Shown piece after piece: positions 1-6,716 of a DNA stretch of 8,054 bases. How positions within the stretch are numbered: the stretch's first letter is position 1; each line of letters begins with the position of its first letter. Origin of the DNA: Candidatus Acetothermia bacterium. Its GTDB lineage: Bacteria > Bipolaricaulota > Bipolaricaulia > RBG-16-55-9 > DRXL01. The position numbers and the translations under genes are program-made. The notes under the pieces were generated by a model. That model did not search any database, had not been told where the DNA came from, and saw only the letters and a program-made list of their open reading frames with translations. Where the stretch lies: contig JAPWVB010000055.1 of the NCBI GenBank assembly GCA_028275205.1, positions 1 to 8,054 on the forward strand, written 5' to 3'.

Positions 1-906
1 CTCTTGATAGCCGTTGTGTTTGGCCCGCTGGTGCTCCTCGCCCAGCAATCTCCAGCCCAAGTTGTCTTCCCCGATGACCCGAAATTTTCTGAATTGCAGA
101 GCGTCTTCCAAGAAAAAACTAAAATCGCTGGTTCAGCGTGGGCCGATGAGTTCCAGAAGCGCCAGCCCTTTGGACAGGTGCGCAGCAGCACCGGCATCAC
201 CGGGACGCTCTTCACGGAAGCGTTCGCGCTCGTCGCTCTGGTCGCTGGACAAGTCCCGTATATCGTCTACGGGACGATTGACATCCCCCAGGGCGCCAAG
301 CTCGCGGGACGAGATTTTTCGGGCAAGTACGGGATCGTTGTCATCGCCAACCCCTTCGCCGCCGCGCTCTTAGACATCCCCACGGGTACCATCGGAGCGT
401 TTGTACTACTTCCCGTGAGCGGCACGACCCCGATCTTCCCTGTTGCGCCCTTCTTGGGCCCTGTGGGAATCTTTCAGATTCTCTTCTCGCTCATCACGGT
501 GACCCCAGCCGTGCCCCCGGCTCCACCCGCTCCACAAATCCCGCAAGCCCCTGCGCCGACGTGCCCGCAAGATTTCCCTAATAAAAGCGACGTCAACGTA
601 CCCATCACCGAGCCCGCTGTGATCGCCACGATCTCTGACACCGCAAAGCTCTTCGAGATCGGTGTCGCACCGCCGGCGTTCTTGACCGTGCAGTCGTTCG
701 CTCAAACGTTGCAGTTCTCATACACAACAGCTCTCTACAGACGGATCGGGATCATCATCGGGCCAGGAAGCCAACAGATCCCTCTCGCAGTTGAGGTGCC
801 CTTCGCGCTCTTTGTCACCGCTGGGCAGAAGTCGGCGTGCCTCCAAGCCACGCCCAAACTCATCAATAACGTTCTGACCATCGTTGGGACGTTGAGCACC
901 AATTGA
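1..906 (+). CDS. Exported protein of unknown function, 5' end cut by window edge
   Basis: I do not recognise this protein. The frame is open from base 1 and ends at TGA 904-906, leaving about 301 codons. The first visible residues (LIAVVFGPLVLLA then QQSPAQ) look like the hydrophobic core and cleavage region of a signal peptide. The positively charged n-region is missing, so the real start probably lies just upstream rather than at the TTG at base 4. The mature part has three sections: a beta-rich, Gly/Pro/hydrophobic N-terminal half; a linker around residues 165-185 rich in Pro and Ala (VPPAPPAPQIPQAPAP); and a second beta-rich domain. There are only two cysteines, one just after the linker (APTCPQ) and one near the C-terminus (KSACLQ), so a disulfide closing the second domain is possible. 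No catalytic motif is visible. The stop abuts the thioesterase gene on the same strand, so co-transcription is likely but a functional link is not evident. Confidence 0.7.
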   Translation, partial: LLIAVVFGPLVLLAQQSPAQVVFPDDPKFSELQSVFQEKTKIAGSAWADEFQKRQPFGQVRSSTGITGTLFTEAFALVALVAGQVPYIVYGTIDIPQGAKLAGRDFSGKYGIVVIANPFAAALLDIPTGTIGAFVLLPVSGTTPIFPVAPFLGPVGIFQILFSLITVTPAVPPAPPAPQIPQAPAPTCPQDFPNKSDVNVPITEPAVIATISDTAKLFEIGVAPPAFLTVQSFAQTLQFSYTTALYRRIGIIIGPGSQQIPLAVEVPFALFVTAGQKSACLQATPKLINNVLTIVGTLSTN

Positions 907-917
907 TCGTGATCGCT

Positions 918-1388
918 ATGGAACAGAAAGCATTTCAAGACTATTACCCCGACAATCTGAGCTACTGTTACGGCTGCGGGCGGCTCAACGAGCATGGGCT
1001 GCACATCAAGAGCTACTGGGAGGGCGACGAAGCCGTCTGCCGCTTCACGCCCAAGCCCTATCACATCGCGATCCCTGGGTATGTGTACGGCGGACTGATC
1101 GCCTCGCTCATTGATTGTCACTCCACGGGCACAGCGTCGGCAGCTGCGTATAAAGCCCAAGGGCGCGAGATGGGCAGCGAGCCCCCATTGCGCTTCGTGA
1201 CGGCTTCTCTGAAAGTGGACTATCTCCGTCCGACGCCGCTGGGCGTGCCCTTGGAAGTCCGCGCAACAGTGAAGGAGATCAGCGGGCGCAAAGTCATCGT
1301 CGAATCCAGACTCATCGCCAACGGGGAAGTCTGCGCGCGCGGCGAAGTCGTCGCCGTGCAGATGCCAGAGCACCTGCTCAAAAGCTAA
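918..1388 (+). CDS. PaaI-family hot-dog thioesterase
   Basis: A 156-residue single-domain protein, the usual size for PaaI/YbgC-type acyl-CoA thioesterases, which hydrolyse acyl- or aryl-CoA in the cytoplasm as dimers or tetramers. Family marks are the N-terminal CYGCGRLNEHGL (residues 17-28), typical of thioesterases beginning CxGCGxxNxxGL, and the central hot-dog helix GYVYGGLIASLIDCHSTGTA (from residue 54). There, YGG replaces the more common HGG and Asp66 is the likely catalytic acid. The C-terminal half supplies the strands (LRFVTASLKVDYLRPTPLG, then GRKVIVESRLIANGEV). I chose ATG 918. An in-frame TTG at 903 overlaps the previous stop (TTGA) and would add five residues, but neither start has a good Shine-Dalgarno site. 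Translation probably depends on coupling to the upstream gene. The gene converges on prpB with a 6-bp gap. Substrate is unknown; a short-chain CoA ester would fit the propionyl-CoA neighbours, but that is guesswork. Confidence 0.88.
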   Translation: MEQKAFQDYYPDNLSYCYGCGRLNEHGLHIKSYWEGDEAVCRFTPKPYHIAIPGYVYGGLIASLIDCHSTGTASAAAYKAQGREMGSEPPLRFVTASLKVDYLRPTPLGVPLEVRATVKEISGRKVIVESRLIANGEVCARGEVVAVQMPEHLLKS

Positions 1389-1394
1389 GAGCGC

Positions 1395-2276
1395 TCACGA
1401 GTGCGAGATCGCGCGATCGAACTCCTCGTAGGCGGCGTACTGGATGAGCGCGTACAATTGAGCGCGCGTCTGCATGCGATCGAGAAATTCTCTCGTGGAG
1501 CCCTTCTGAGCCAAGTGCACATAAAACTCCTCCATCGCCTTGGCCGCCACGCGCAGCGCCGAGACGGGAAAGAGCACCATCTCGTACCCGATCTGAAAGA
1601 GCTCCTCGGCCGTCAGCGGGGGAGTCTTGCCAAATTCTGTCAAGTTCGCAAGCAACGGCAGCTTGAGAGCCTCGCGCACCCGTTGGAATTCTTCTAAGCT
1701 CTCTAAAGCTTCGGGGAAGATCGCATCCGCTCCGGCTTCTCCATAGAGCCGCGCGCGCGCTATCGCTCCCTCCAGGCCCTCAGCGGCCCGCGCATCGGTG
1801 CGCGCCAGCACGAAGAGCGTAGGGCAAACTCTTTTGATCGCGCGGATCTTCTGGACCATCACCTCCGGGGGAACGAGGCGCTTCCCCTCCAAGTGCCCGC
1901 AGCGCTTGGGCATCTCTTGATCCTCCAGCTGCACCGCGGCCACCCCAACGCGCCGCAGCTCCTGCGCCGCGCGCACGGCGTTAAAAACCTCCCCAAAGCC
2001 CGTGTCTATGTCCACTACCAAGGGCAGGCCCGTGGCCGCAATGATGCGAGCCGCGCGCGCGGCCACCTCGTCGAGGGTGAGGACGCCCACGTCGGGCAAG
2101 CCGTAACTGGCCGACAGCGCCGCCCCCGATAGATACAACACAGAAAACCCCGCGCGCTTGGCGAGCAGCCCCGCCAAGGGATCGACAGCCCCCGGAATGA
2201 TCAATCGCCCCTGCCGCAGGCGCTCACAGAAGCGCTCCACAAGCTCCTGGTGCGAAGGAATCCTTCCCAAAAGCAT
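1395..2276 (-). CDS. prpB: 2-methylisocitrate lyase (ICL/PEP mutase superfamily)
   Basis: Cleaves 2-methylisocitrate to pyruvate and succinate, the last step of the methylcitrate cycle. The 293-residue length matches PrpB. Visible motifs: SGAALSASYGLPDVG (from residue 50) at the entrance of the (beta/alpha)8 barrel; Mg-binding Asp pair D89/D91 in VVDIDTGFGE; the lyase signature KRCGH with catalytic Cys126; LARTDAR (157-163); E189; and NLTEFGKTP (211-219), a loop shared with methylisocitrate lyases. The Cys-containing KRCGH loop argues against PEP mutase or oxaloacetate hydrolase. An in-frame upstream extension to 2324 is rejected because ATG 2276 has an excellent Shine-Dalgarno site and the extension would overlap prpD. 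It is the last gene of the operon, 10 bp after prpD. A 12-bp palindrome (GATCGCGCGATC, 1408-1419) lies in its final codons. Confidence 0.93.
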   Translation of the reverse strand: MLLGRIPSHQELVERFCERLRQGRLIIPGAVDPLAGLLAKRAGFSVLYLSGAALSASYGLPDVGVLTLDEVAARAARIIAATGLPLVVDIDTGFGEVFNAVRAAQELRRVGVAAVQLEDQEMPKRCGHLEGKRLVPPEVMVQKIRAIKRVCPTLFVLARTDARAAEGLEGAIARARLYGEAGADAIFPEALESLEEFQRVREALKLPLLANLTEFGKTPPLTAEELFQIGYEMVLFPVSALRVAAKAMEEFYVHLAQKGSTREFLDRMQTRAQLYALIQYAAYEEFDRAISHS

Positions 2277-2280
2277 GAGG

Positions 2281-2288
2281 ACCTCCTT
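2281..2288 (-). promoter_or_regulatory. Strong ribosome binding site of prpB overlapping the prpD stop
   Basis: On the minus strand the sequence reads AAGGAGGT, a near-perfect anti-16S match, 4 nt before ATG 2276. The prpD stop codon TAA (2289-2287) overlaps its first bases. Terminating ribosomes would therefore sit on the prpB initiation site. This site fixes the prpB start. Confidence 0.85.
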
Positions 2289-3708
2289 AAGGGAAAGCCA
2301 GCTCCGCCAGTAGATGATCCACACTCATCCCCATCAGTGCAGGATCCTCGGCAATCAGACGATAGACGCGCTCGGCCTTGCGCGCGGGATAGACAGAGAG
2401 CAGCGCCGCACGAAACTTCTCCCGCAGCTGAGGGAGGGCCTCGGCTCGCCGAGTCGGATGCCCCAGGGGATACTCCACCACGACCCGCTCGGTCGCCGTG
2501 CCGTCGCGGAAGAAGATCTGCAGGGCATTGGCGATGGAACGCTTCTGCGGGTCCAGATAATCCCGGCTGAACTGGGGGTTCTCGCGCACCTCCATCGTGG
2601 CGATAAGCTCGGCGATCCTGGGGTCGGAGGCGATGGGCTCCTCGTAGTGCTCGTAGCGCAGCTCCCCATACAGCAGCGCCACCGCCGTCATATACTGCAG
2701 CGAGTGATCGCGATCGGCGGGATTGGTGAAGGGCCCAGGTTTATTGATAATCCTCATGGCCGACTCCTGGGTCTCGATGACGATCCGAGAGATCTGCCCA
2801 AGCTTGTCCCGAACACAAGGGTGAAGCTGCAGCGCCGCCTCCACCGCGGTCTGCCCGTGAAATTCTGCGGGGTACGAGACCTTAAAGAGCACGTTCTCCA
2901 TGACGAAGCTGCCCAACTTCTGGGCGAGCTTGAGGGGCTCCCCGCCCAGAATAACGGCTTCAAAGCCCCACGTCGGCGCCGACAGCGCCGTGGGATAGCC
3001 TGGCTCCCCCGCGAGCGCCAAGAACGCCAAGCGCACCGCGCGGCTGGCGGCATCGGCCGCGGCCCAGGACTTGCGCGGCCCGGTGTTGGGAAAGTGTCTG
3101 TAGGTGCGCAGCGCCGCCCCATCAAGAAACGCATGGCTCAGGGCGCTGAGCACCGCTTCGCGATCACCCCCCAAAAGATGCGCCGCTACTGCCGTAGAGG
3201 CGACCTTCACAAAGTGCACGTGATCGAACCCCCGCCGGTTGAGGCTGTTCTCGAGCGAGAGCACCCCTTGAATCTCATACGCCTTGATCGCCGCGGTGAG
3301 CACCTCAGAGACGGTGAGCGGTGGCTCGCCCCAGCGCCGCCGCGCTTGACTGAGATAATCCGCCACCGCCAAGATCGCCCCGAAGTTATCCGAGGGATGC
3401 CCCCACTCCCGCGCCAGAAACGTGTCGTTATAGTCGAGCCAGCGGATCAGCGCGGTGATGGCGAACGCCCCCTGCACCGGATCGAGCACGAAGCTCGTTC
3501 CTGGCACCCGCACCCCGCAGGGGATTATACTTCCGGGCACGATCGGGCCCAGGAGCTTGGTACACTCTGGGGACCGCAGCGCCATCAGCGCGCACGCGAG
3601 CGCGTCCATCAGCGCCACCCGCGCCGTCTGGTAGGCACGCTCACTCTCTAGAGAGCTCTCCACGACATAGTCGGCGATCTCTTCTAGGACCGGGTCGTAT
3701 CTTCTCAT
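2287..3708 (-). CDS. prpD: 2-methylcitrate dehydratase, MmgE/PrpD family
   Basis: Dehydrates 2-methylcitrate to 2-methyl-cis-aconitate without an iron-sulfur cluster. The 473 residues are close to the usual 480 or so of the family. Characteristic stretches are LDPVQGAFAITALIRWLDYNDT (from residue 75) followed by EWGHPSDN (101-108), the most diagnostic block of PrpD-type members; the segment PNTGPRKSWAAADAASRAV (from residue 207); and SYPAEFHGQTAVEAA (from residue 278), which opens the second domain. The MmgE/PrpD superfamily also holds cis-aconitate decarboxylases and other enzymes, but the EWGHPSDN block and its position between a citrate synthase and PrpB favour the methylcitrate role. The start ATG overlaps the preceding stop as ATGA (3705-3708) and has no clear Shine-Dalgarno site of its own, so it is probably translated by re-initiation. 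Hydration of 2-methyl-cis-aconitate to 2-methylisocitrate would need an aconitase not in this window. Confidence 0.93.
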   Translation of the reverse strand: MRRYDPVLEEIADYVVESSLESERAYQTARVALMDALACALMALRSPECTKLLGPIVPGSIIPCGVRVPGTSFVLDPVQGAFAITALIRWLDYNDTFLAREWGHPSDNFGAILAVADYLSQARRRWGEPPLTVSEVLTAAIKAYEIQGVLSLENSLNRRGFDHVHFVKVASTAVAAHLLGGDREAVLSALSHAFLDGAALRTYRHFPNTGPRKSWAAADAASRAVRLAFLALAGEPGYPTALSAPTWGFEAVILGGEPLKLAQKLGSFVMENVLFKVSYPAEFHGQTAVEAALQLHPCVRDKLGQISRIVIETQESAMRIINKPGPFTNPADRDHSLQYMTAVALLYGELRYEHYEEPIASDPRIAELIATMEVRENPQFSRDYLDPQKRSIANALQIFFRDGTATERVVVEYPLGHPTRRAEALPQLREKFRAALLSVYPARKAERVYRLIAEDPALMGMSVDHLLAELAFP

Positions 3709-4817
3709 AGGGTGAGCCCGCGGGGCCCCAGATACCGCACGCGCGGGCGGTAGAGCCGATTCTCGCGATGCTGCTCGATGACGTGGGCTATAAGACCCAC
3801 AGAGCGCGCGGCAAAGAAGATCGGCGTATACAGCTCGATGGGGATATCCAGCAGGGCGTAGAGCGGCGCGGCGTAGTAATCGAGGTTGGGATAGAGCCCC
3901 TTCTCCGCGCGCATCACCTCCTCGCCGCGCTCACACATCGCCAAGAGATCGGCGCCCTTCCCCTTGGCAGAGACGAGCTCGCGCGCGACCTCCTTGAGTA
4001 GCTGCGCCCGCGGGTCCATGCGGTGCATATAGACCCGATGGCCAAAGCCCATGATGCGCTCCTTGCGCGCGAGCTTCTCGCGGATGAGGCGCTCCAGGCC
4101 CTCGGGGGTCTTGGCCTCCTGCAGCATATACATGACCGCTTCATTAGCTCCCCCGTGGAGCGGCCCCTTGAGCGAGGCGATGGCCGCGCACAGCGCCCCA
4201 TAGACATCGGAGAGCGTGGAGGCGACGACCCGAGCAGCAAAGGTCGAATTGGGCAGCTCGTGCTCGCTGTAGGCCATCAAGATCTGATCGAAGGCGCGCA
4301 CCTCCGTGGGCGAGACCTCGCGCTCGACTATCGTGCGCAAGAAGTTCTCGGCGAACGAGCGCCCCCCATGGAAGGGGATGGCCTTCCCCCCGCGGGCGAT
4401 CCGCGGGAGATTAGCTACAATCTGGGCGATCTGCCCGATGAGGCGAGGGGCTTTGGCGCGCTCTCGCTGCGGATCTGCCGTGTCTGCCTCGGGATCGAAC
4501 CCCGCCAGCGCCGAGACCGCCGTGCGCAGCCGGTCCATAGAGTGCATAGACGCGGGCAGCTTCGCTAAGATCTCATAGACGGCCGGGGGCACCGCAGCCC
4601 CCACAAGCTGCCCCTCCAGCTCCGCTCGCCGCGCCTCCGTGGGAAGCTGCTCCTCCACAAGCAGCCCCACGACGTCCACATAGCTGCGCCTGCGGATCAA
4701 CTCCAGCAGATTGTACCCTCGAATGACGATCTCCTCGCGCTCCACGTCGAGGAACGATATCCGCGTCTCCGCGGCGATGACCCCTTCCAGGCCGGGGCTG
4801 TAGGACTTCTCTTCCAT
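3705..4817 (-). CDS. prpC: 2-methylcitrate synthase / citrate synthase
   Basis: Condenses propionyl-CoA (or acetyl-CoA) with oxaloacetate. At 370 residues it matches the short type of citrate synthase (Bacillus CitZ/MmgD, archaeal and PrpC forms), lacking the N-terminal extension of E. coli GltA. The catalytic triad is intact: His221 in GPLHGGANEAV, His260 in MGFGHRVY and Asp313 in YPNLDYYAAP. Also present are SEHELPNSTF (His186) and the substrate-binding arginines R338 (FFAARSVG) and R357/R359 (LYRPRVRYLGP) near the C-terminus. Sequence alone does not cleanly separate citrate from methylcitrate synthases; operon linkage to prpD and prpB is the main reason for choosing methylcitrate synthase. 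Activity with acetyl-CoA as well is common in this group. The start ATG 4817 is supported by AGAGGTGAT just upstream. The gene begins 6 bp after the flavin reductase and overlaps prpD by 4 bp. Confidence 0.9.
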   Translation of the reverse strand: MEEKSYSPGLEGVIAAETRISFLDVEREEIVIRGYNLLELIRRRSYVDVVGLLVEEQLPTEARRAELEGQLVGAAVPPAVYEILAKLPASMHSMDRLRTAVSALAGFDPEADTADPQRERAKAPRLIGQIAQIVANLPRIARGGKAIPFHGGRSFAENFLRTIVEREVSPTEVRAFDQILMAYSEHELPNSTFAARVVASTLSDVYGALCAAIASLKGPLHGGANEAVMYMLQEAKTPEGLERLIREKLARKERIMGFGHRVYMHRMDPRAQLLKEVARELVSAKGKGADLLAMCERGEEVMRAEKGLYPNLDYYAAPLYALLDIPIELYTPIFFAARSVGLIAHVIEQHRENRLYRPRVRYLGPRGLTL

Positions 4818-4822
4818 AGATG

Positions 4823-4831
4823 ATCACCTCT
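4823..4831 (-). promoter_or_regulatory. Ribosome binding site of prpC containing the upstream stop
   Basis: The minus strand reads AGAGGTGAT, 5 nt before ATG 4817. The TGA inside it (4826-4824) is the stop codon of the flavin reductase gene. This is the same stop-in-Shine-Dalgarno layout as at prpD/prpB and points to translational coupling. Confidence 0.75.
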
Positions 4832-5375
4832 GGGGTAGGATAGAGAATCGCTCTGTCCACGCGTGCAGGGCGCTCAGGAGCTCCCTGAGGCGCGTGCGCG
4901 TCTCCGCATGGATCAACCTCCCGTGAGCGTCGAACTTCTCCTGGGCGTGGGAGATGAAGAGCTCGGGCCTGGGCAGCACGAGCATCTCCAGCGCCGCACA
5001 GATCTCGCGCAGATGGAGCTGGGCGCGCAGCGTGCCAAACCGCCCAATGCTCGCGCCAAAGATGGCCACGGGCTTGCCCGCGCACGGCTTGTCCGGCAGA
5101 GCCGAGACCCAATCGAGCGCGTTCTTGAGTACCCCCGAGACGGAGTGATTGTACTCCGGGGTGGCGATGAGCACGGCATCAGCCGCGGCGATGCGATCCC
5201 CCAAGGCGCGCACAGCTATGGGGAGGGGCTCAAGATCTTCGTTATAGAGAGGGATGGGAGCCAGATCGAAGATCTCTAGGGAACTATGTGGGGCAAGGAG
5301 TTCGGCGGCGGCACGCAACGCCGCGGTGTTATACGAATTCTTGCGGAGGCTTCCGGATATCCCTAGAATCTTCAT
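4824..5375 (-). CDS. NADPH-dependent FMN reductase (flavodoxin-like fold)
   Basis: A 183-residue cytoplasmic flavoprotein of the NADPH-dependent FMN reductase family (ChrR/SsuE/azoreductase-like). The FMN phosphate loop is GSLRKNSYN (residues 8-16) after the first strand MKILGIS. The second signature is [18 protein letters not shown] (72-89), which contacts the isoalloxazine ring. [19 protein letters not shown] (from 101) is the third flavin-side loop. Length is normal. The frame stays open upstream to 5618, but that stretch is antisense to purE and looks non-native, so the start is placed at MKILGISGS (ATG 5375); another ATG lies two codons earlier (5381). Neither has a Shine-Dalgarno site, and a TATAAT sits only 7 nt before the first base of ATG 5375, suggesting a leaderless mRNA. 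It is the first gene of the propionate operon. Its substrate (FMN, quinone, azo or metal) cannot be read from the sequence, and its role in propionate metabolism is unknown. Confidence 0.87.
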   Translation of the reverse strand: MKILGISGSLRKNSYNTAALRAAAELLAPHSSLEIFDLAPIPLYNEDLEPLPIAVRALGDRIAAADAVLIATPEYNHSVSGVLKNALDWVSALPDKPCAGKPVAIFGASIGRFGTLRAQLHLREICAALEMLVLPRPELFISHAQEKFDAHGRLIHAETRTRLRELLSALHAWTERFSILPQR

Positions 5376-5378
5376 GAG

Positions 5379-5384
5379 CATAAT
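5379..5384 (+). promoter_or_regulatory. -10 element for purE, overlapping the divergent -10
   Basis: The plus strand reads CATAAT, 5 of 6 matches to TATAAT, ending 21 nt before the purE ATG. No convincing -35 is seen at normal spacing. Together with the minus-strand TATAAT it forms the perfect 8-bp palindrome ATAATTAT (5380-5387), so one AT-rich island could open for transcription in both directions. The predicted start near 5391 leaves a leader of about 15 nt that still includes the purE ribosome site. Confidence 0.45.
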
Positions 5385-5388
5385 TATA
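5383..5388 (-). promoter_or_regulatory. -10 element for the flavin reductase-prpCDB operon
   Basis: The minus strand reads TATAAT, a perfect sigma70-type -10. At 17-bp spacing only a poor -35 is present (CTGCAT at 5411-5406, inside purE). A start 7 nt downstream would fall at or next to ATG 5375. Its position between two divergent genes supports a real promoter; no operator for a PrpR-type regulator is recognised. Confidence 0.55.
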
Positions 5389-5392
5389 GCGC

Positions 5393-5399
5393 AAGGGGG
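5393..5399 (+). promoter_or_regulatory. Ribosome binding site of purE
   Basis: AAGGGGG lies 6 nt before ATG 5406, in the 30-bp gap between the divergent genes. It supports the chosen purE start and contrasts with the lack of any such site before the opposing flavin reductase gene. Confidence 0.65.
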
Positions 5400-5405
5400 C
5401 GAGCT

Positions 5406-5894
5406 ATGCAGCAGCCGTTGGTGAGTATCGTGATGGGATCGAAGTCCGACTGGGAGACGATGGAGCATGCTGTTAAGACTCTCGAGGGGTTGGGAGTGTC
5501 CTGCGAAGTGCGGGTGCTCAGCGCGCACCGTACGCCGGAGGCGCTTCGGGAATATATAGAATCTGCGGAGGGTCGCGGGGTGGAGGTCTTCATCGCTGGG
5601 GCAGGAGGAGCGGCGCATCTAGCGGGAGTGATCGCATCGCAGACGCTGCGGCCGGTGCTGGGAGTGCCGATGGAATCAAAGCTTATTGGGCTGGATTCGC
5701 TGCTCTCGATGGTGCAGATGCCCGCGGGAGTCCCCGTGGGCACATTAGCTATTGGGAAGGCCGGGGCAATCAACGCGGCGCTCCTAGCTACGGCGATCTT
5801 GGCCAACAAATATCCCCACTATCGCGACGCTCTGAGAGCATATCGTGAAGCCCAAGCCAGGGCGATCTTAGAACACCCTGACCCGCGCGATTAA
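5406..5894 (+). CDS. purE: N5-carboxyaminoimidazole ribonucleotide mutase
   Basis: Purine biosynthesis enzyme that moves the carboxyl group of N5-CAIR to C4 to give CAIR (class I PurE), acting as an octamer in the cytoplasm. The 162-residue length is typical. Signature blocks are intact: [14 protein letters not shown] (residues 6-19, phosphate and ribose binding), LSAHRTPE with the conserved active-site His (about residues 39-46), [16 protein letters not shown] and [37 protein letters not shown]. The MPAGVPVGT loop and overall pattern fit bacterial class I, which normally needs PurK to supply N5-CAIR. No purK or other pur gene is next to it here. The gene diverges from the propionate operon and converges on the CPBP gene. 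The two stop codons share TTAA at 5891-5894, so there is no room for a terminator between them. Confidence 0.96.
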   Translation: MQQPLVSIVMGSKSDWETMEHAVKTLEGLGVSCEVRVLSAHRTPEALREYIESAEGRGVEVFIAGAGGAAHLAGVIASQTLRPVLGVPMESKLIGLDSLLSMVQMPAGVPVGTLAIGKAGAINAALLATAILANKYPHYRDALRAYREAQARAILEHPDPRD

Positions 5895-6697
5895 TCTCTC
5901 GCCGCGCGATGAAAGCTGAAGATCGCTACGATCAGCACTACCCCCGCTATCCCATAGACCCAAACCGGGTAGCCCACGCTCAAGAGAATATCTCTGGGGC
6001 TCATTTGAGGGTTGAGCGCTTGCAAAAAGCTGGCTTCGACAGTTGCCCACAGATTGTTCACCCCATGCGCGACCATCGCTGGGAGGATGCTCCCTGAGCG
6101 TACCGTAAGATATCCCAAATAGATCCCAGTCACGATCGCTCCCAGCCCTTGCAGGACATCCACATGGATCGCTCCAAAGAGTACCGAAGTCACGACGACA
6201 GCACTGACAGCTCCTAGCCGGCTGCGCAGCCCTTGTAAGATCACACCTCGAAACGCGAGCTCTTCGCTGATCGCCGGTCCGACGCTGAGCGCCAGCGCGT
6301 AGAAGAGATATATGGGAAGCTCGCTGAAGCGCGATAGCCGCACCAGAAGCTCTAATTCTTTTGAGATCAGCCACGGCAGAGCTTCTATCAAGGGCCAGAG
6401 CAACAGCCCACTCATCATCCCCACGGGAACAACACCCAAAGCACCCCACAGCATAAGACTGAAGCGAGCTGGTTTGAAGCCCAACGTTGCGGCAGTCGCA
6501 AAGCCCTTAAGCTTGATGAACGCGACTAACACGAGTACCATCAGCAGATCTTGGAGGAGCGAAGCGACCCCAACGAAGAGCTGGAGGTCAGCGATGAAAT
6601 GCTTCAGCGGGGCCGCGACGAACGGCACGAAGAGAATGACTACCCACAGAAGAAGATAAAATCCAAGAGCTGCCAGTAGGCCTGGCCCAGAAGCCAT
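5891..6697 (-). CDS. CPBP-family intramembrane metalloprotease (CAAX protease / Abi type)
   Basis: An integral membrane protein of 268 residues, with about seven or eight hydrophobic segments. It has the three conserved motifs of the CPBP (Rce1-like) family. Numbered from the GTG at 6703, they are EELAFRG (E147, E148, R152), FGAIH (F176, H180) and HGVNN (H213, N216). The glutamates and histidines form the catalytic site of Rce1-type proteases. Bacterial members act in protein maturation, bacteriocin self-immunity or unknown roles; nothing nearby identifies a substrate or a bacteriocin. The start is placed at ATG 6697, since GGGTGAG lies 5 nt upstream of it; the in-frame GTG at 6703 would leave no room for that site. 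The gene has its own promoter and ends tail to tail with purE, sharing TTAA. Confidence 0.9.
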   Translation of the reverse strand: MASGPGLLAALGFYLLLWVVILFVPFVAAPLKHFIADLQLFVGVASLLQDLLMVLVLVAFIKLKGFATAATLGFKPARFSLMLWGALGVVPVGMMSGLLLWPLIEALPWLISKELELLVRLSRFSELPIYLFYALALSVGPAISEELAFRGVILQGLRSRLGAVSAVVVTSVLFGAIHVDVLQGLGAIVTGIYLGYLTVRSGSILPAMVAHGVNNLWATVEASFLQALNPQMSPRDILLSVGYPVWVYGIAGVVLIVAIFSFHRAARD

Positions 6698-6702
6698 CTT
6701 CA

Positions 6703-6709
6703 CTCACCC
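6703..6709 (-). promoter_or_regulatory. Ribosome binding site of the CPBP gene
   Basis: The minus strand reads GGGTGAG, 5 nt before ATG 6697. It decides between the GTG at 6703 and the ATG at 6697, in favour of the ATG. Confidence 0.6.
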
Positions 6710-6716
6710 ATCCCAG

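Noticed and set aside
735..1373. Minus-strand frame of 212 codons opposite the thioesterase
   Set aside because: It is antisense to a recognisable enzyme, low in structure and has no ribosome site.
1389..1420. Terminator between the thioesterase gene and prpB
   Set aside because: GAGCGCTC (1390-1397) and GATCGCGCGATC (1408-1419) are palindromes, but they lack a loop and a following T-tract on either strand.
2314..3651. Long plus-strand reading frame (445 codons) opposite prpD
   Set aside because: It is a mirror of a clear prpD gene in GC-rich DNA. Its translation is rich in Arg, His and Gly and has no fold-like pattern.
5376..5618. N-terminal extension of the flavin reductase frame by 81 codons
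   Set aside because: It is antisense to purE. The flavin fold begins at MKILGISGS, as in the family, with nothing missing.
5868..6449. Minus-strand frame of 193 codons inside the CPBP gene
   Set aside because: It is a same-strand alternative frame of the membrane protease gene, which has all three CPBP motifs.
5891..6697. CPBP gene as a bacteriocin immunity gene
   Set aside because: No double-glycine leader peptide, bacteriocin or ABC exporter gene is nearby, so the role is left open.
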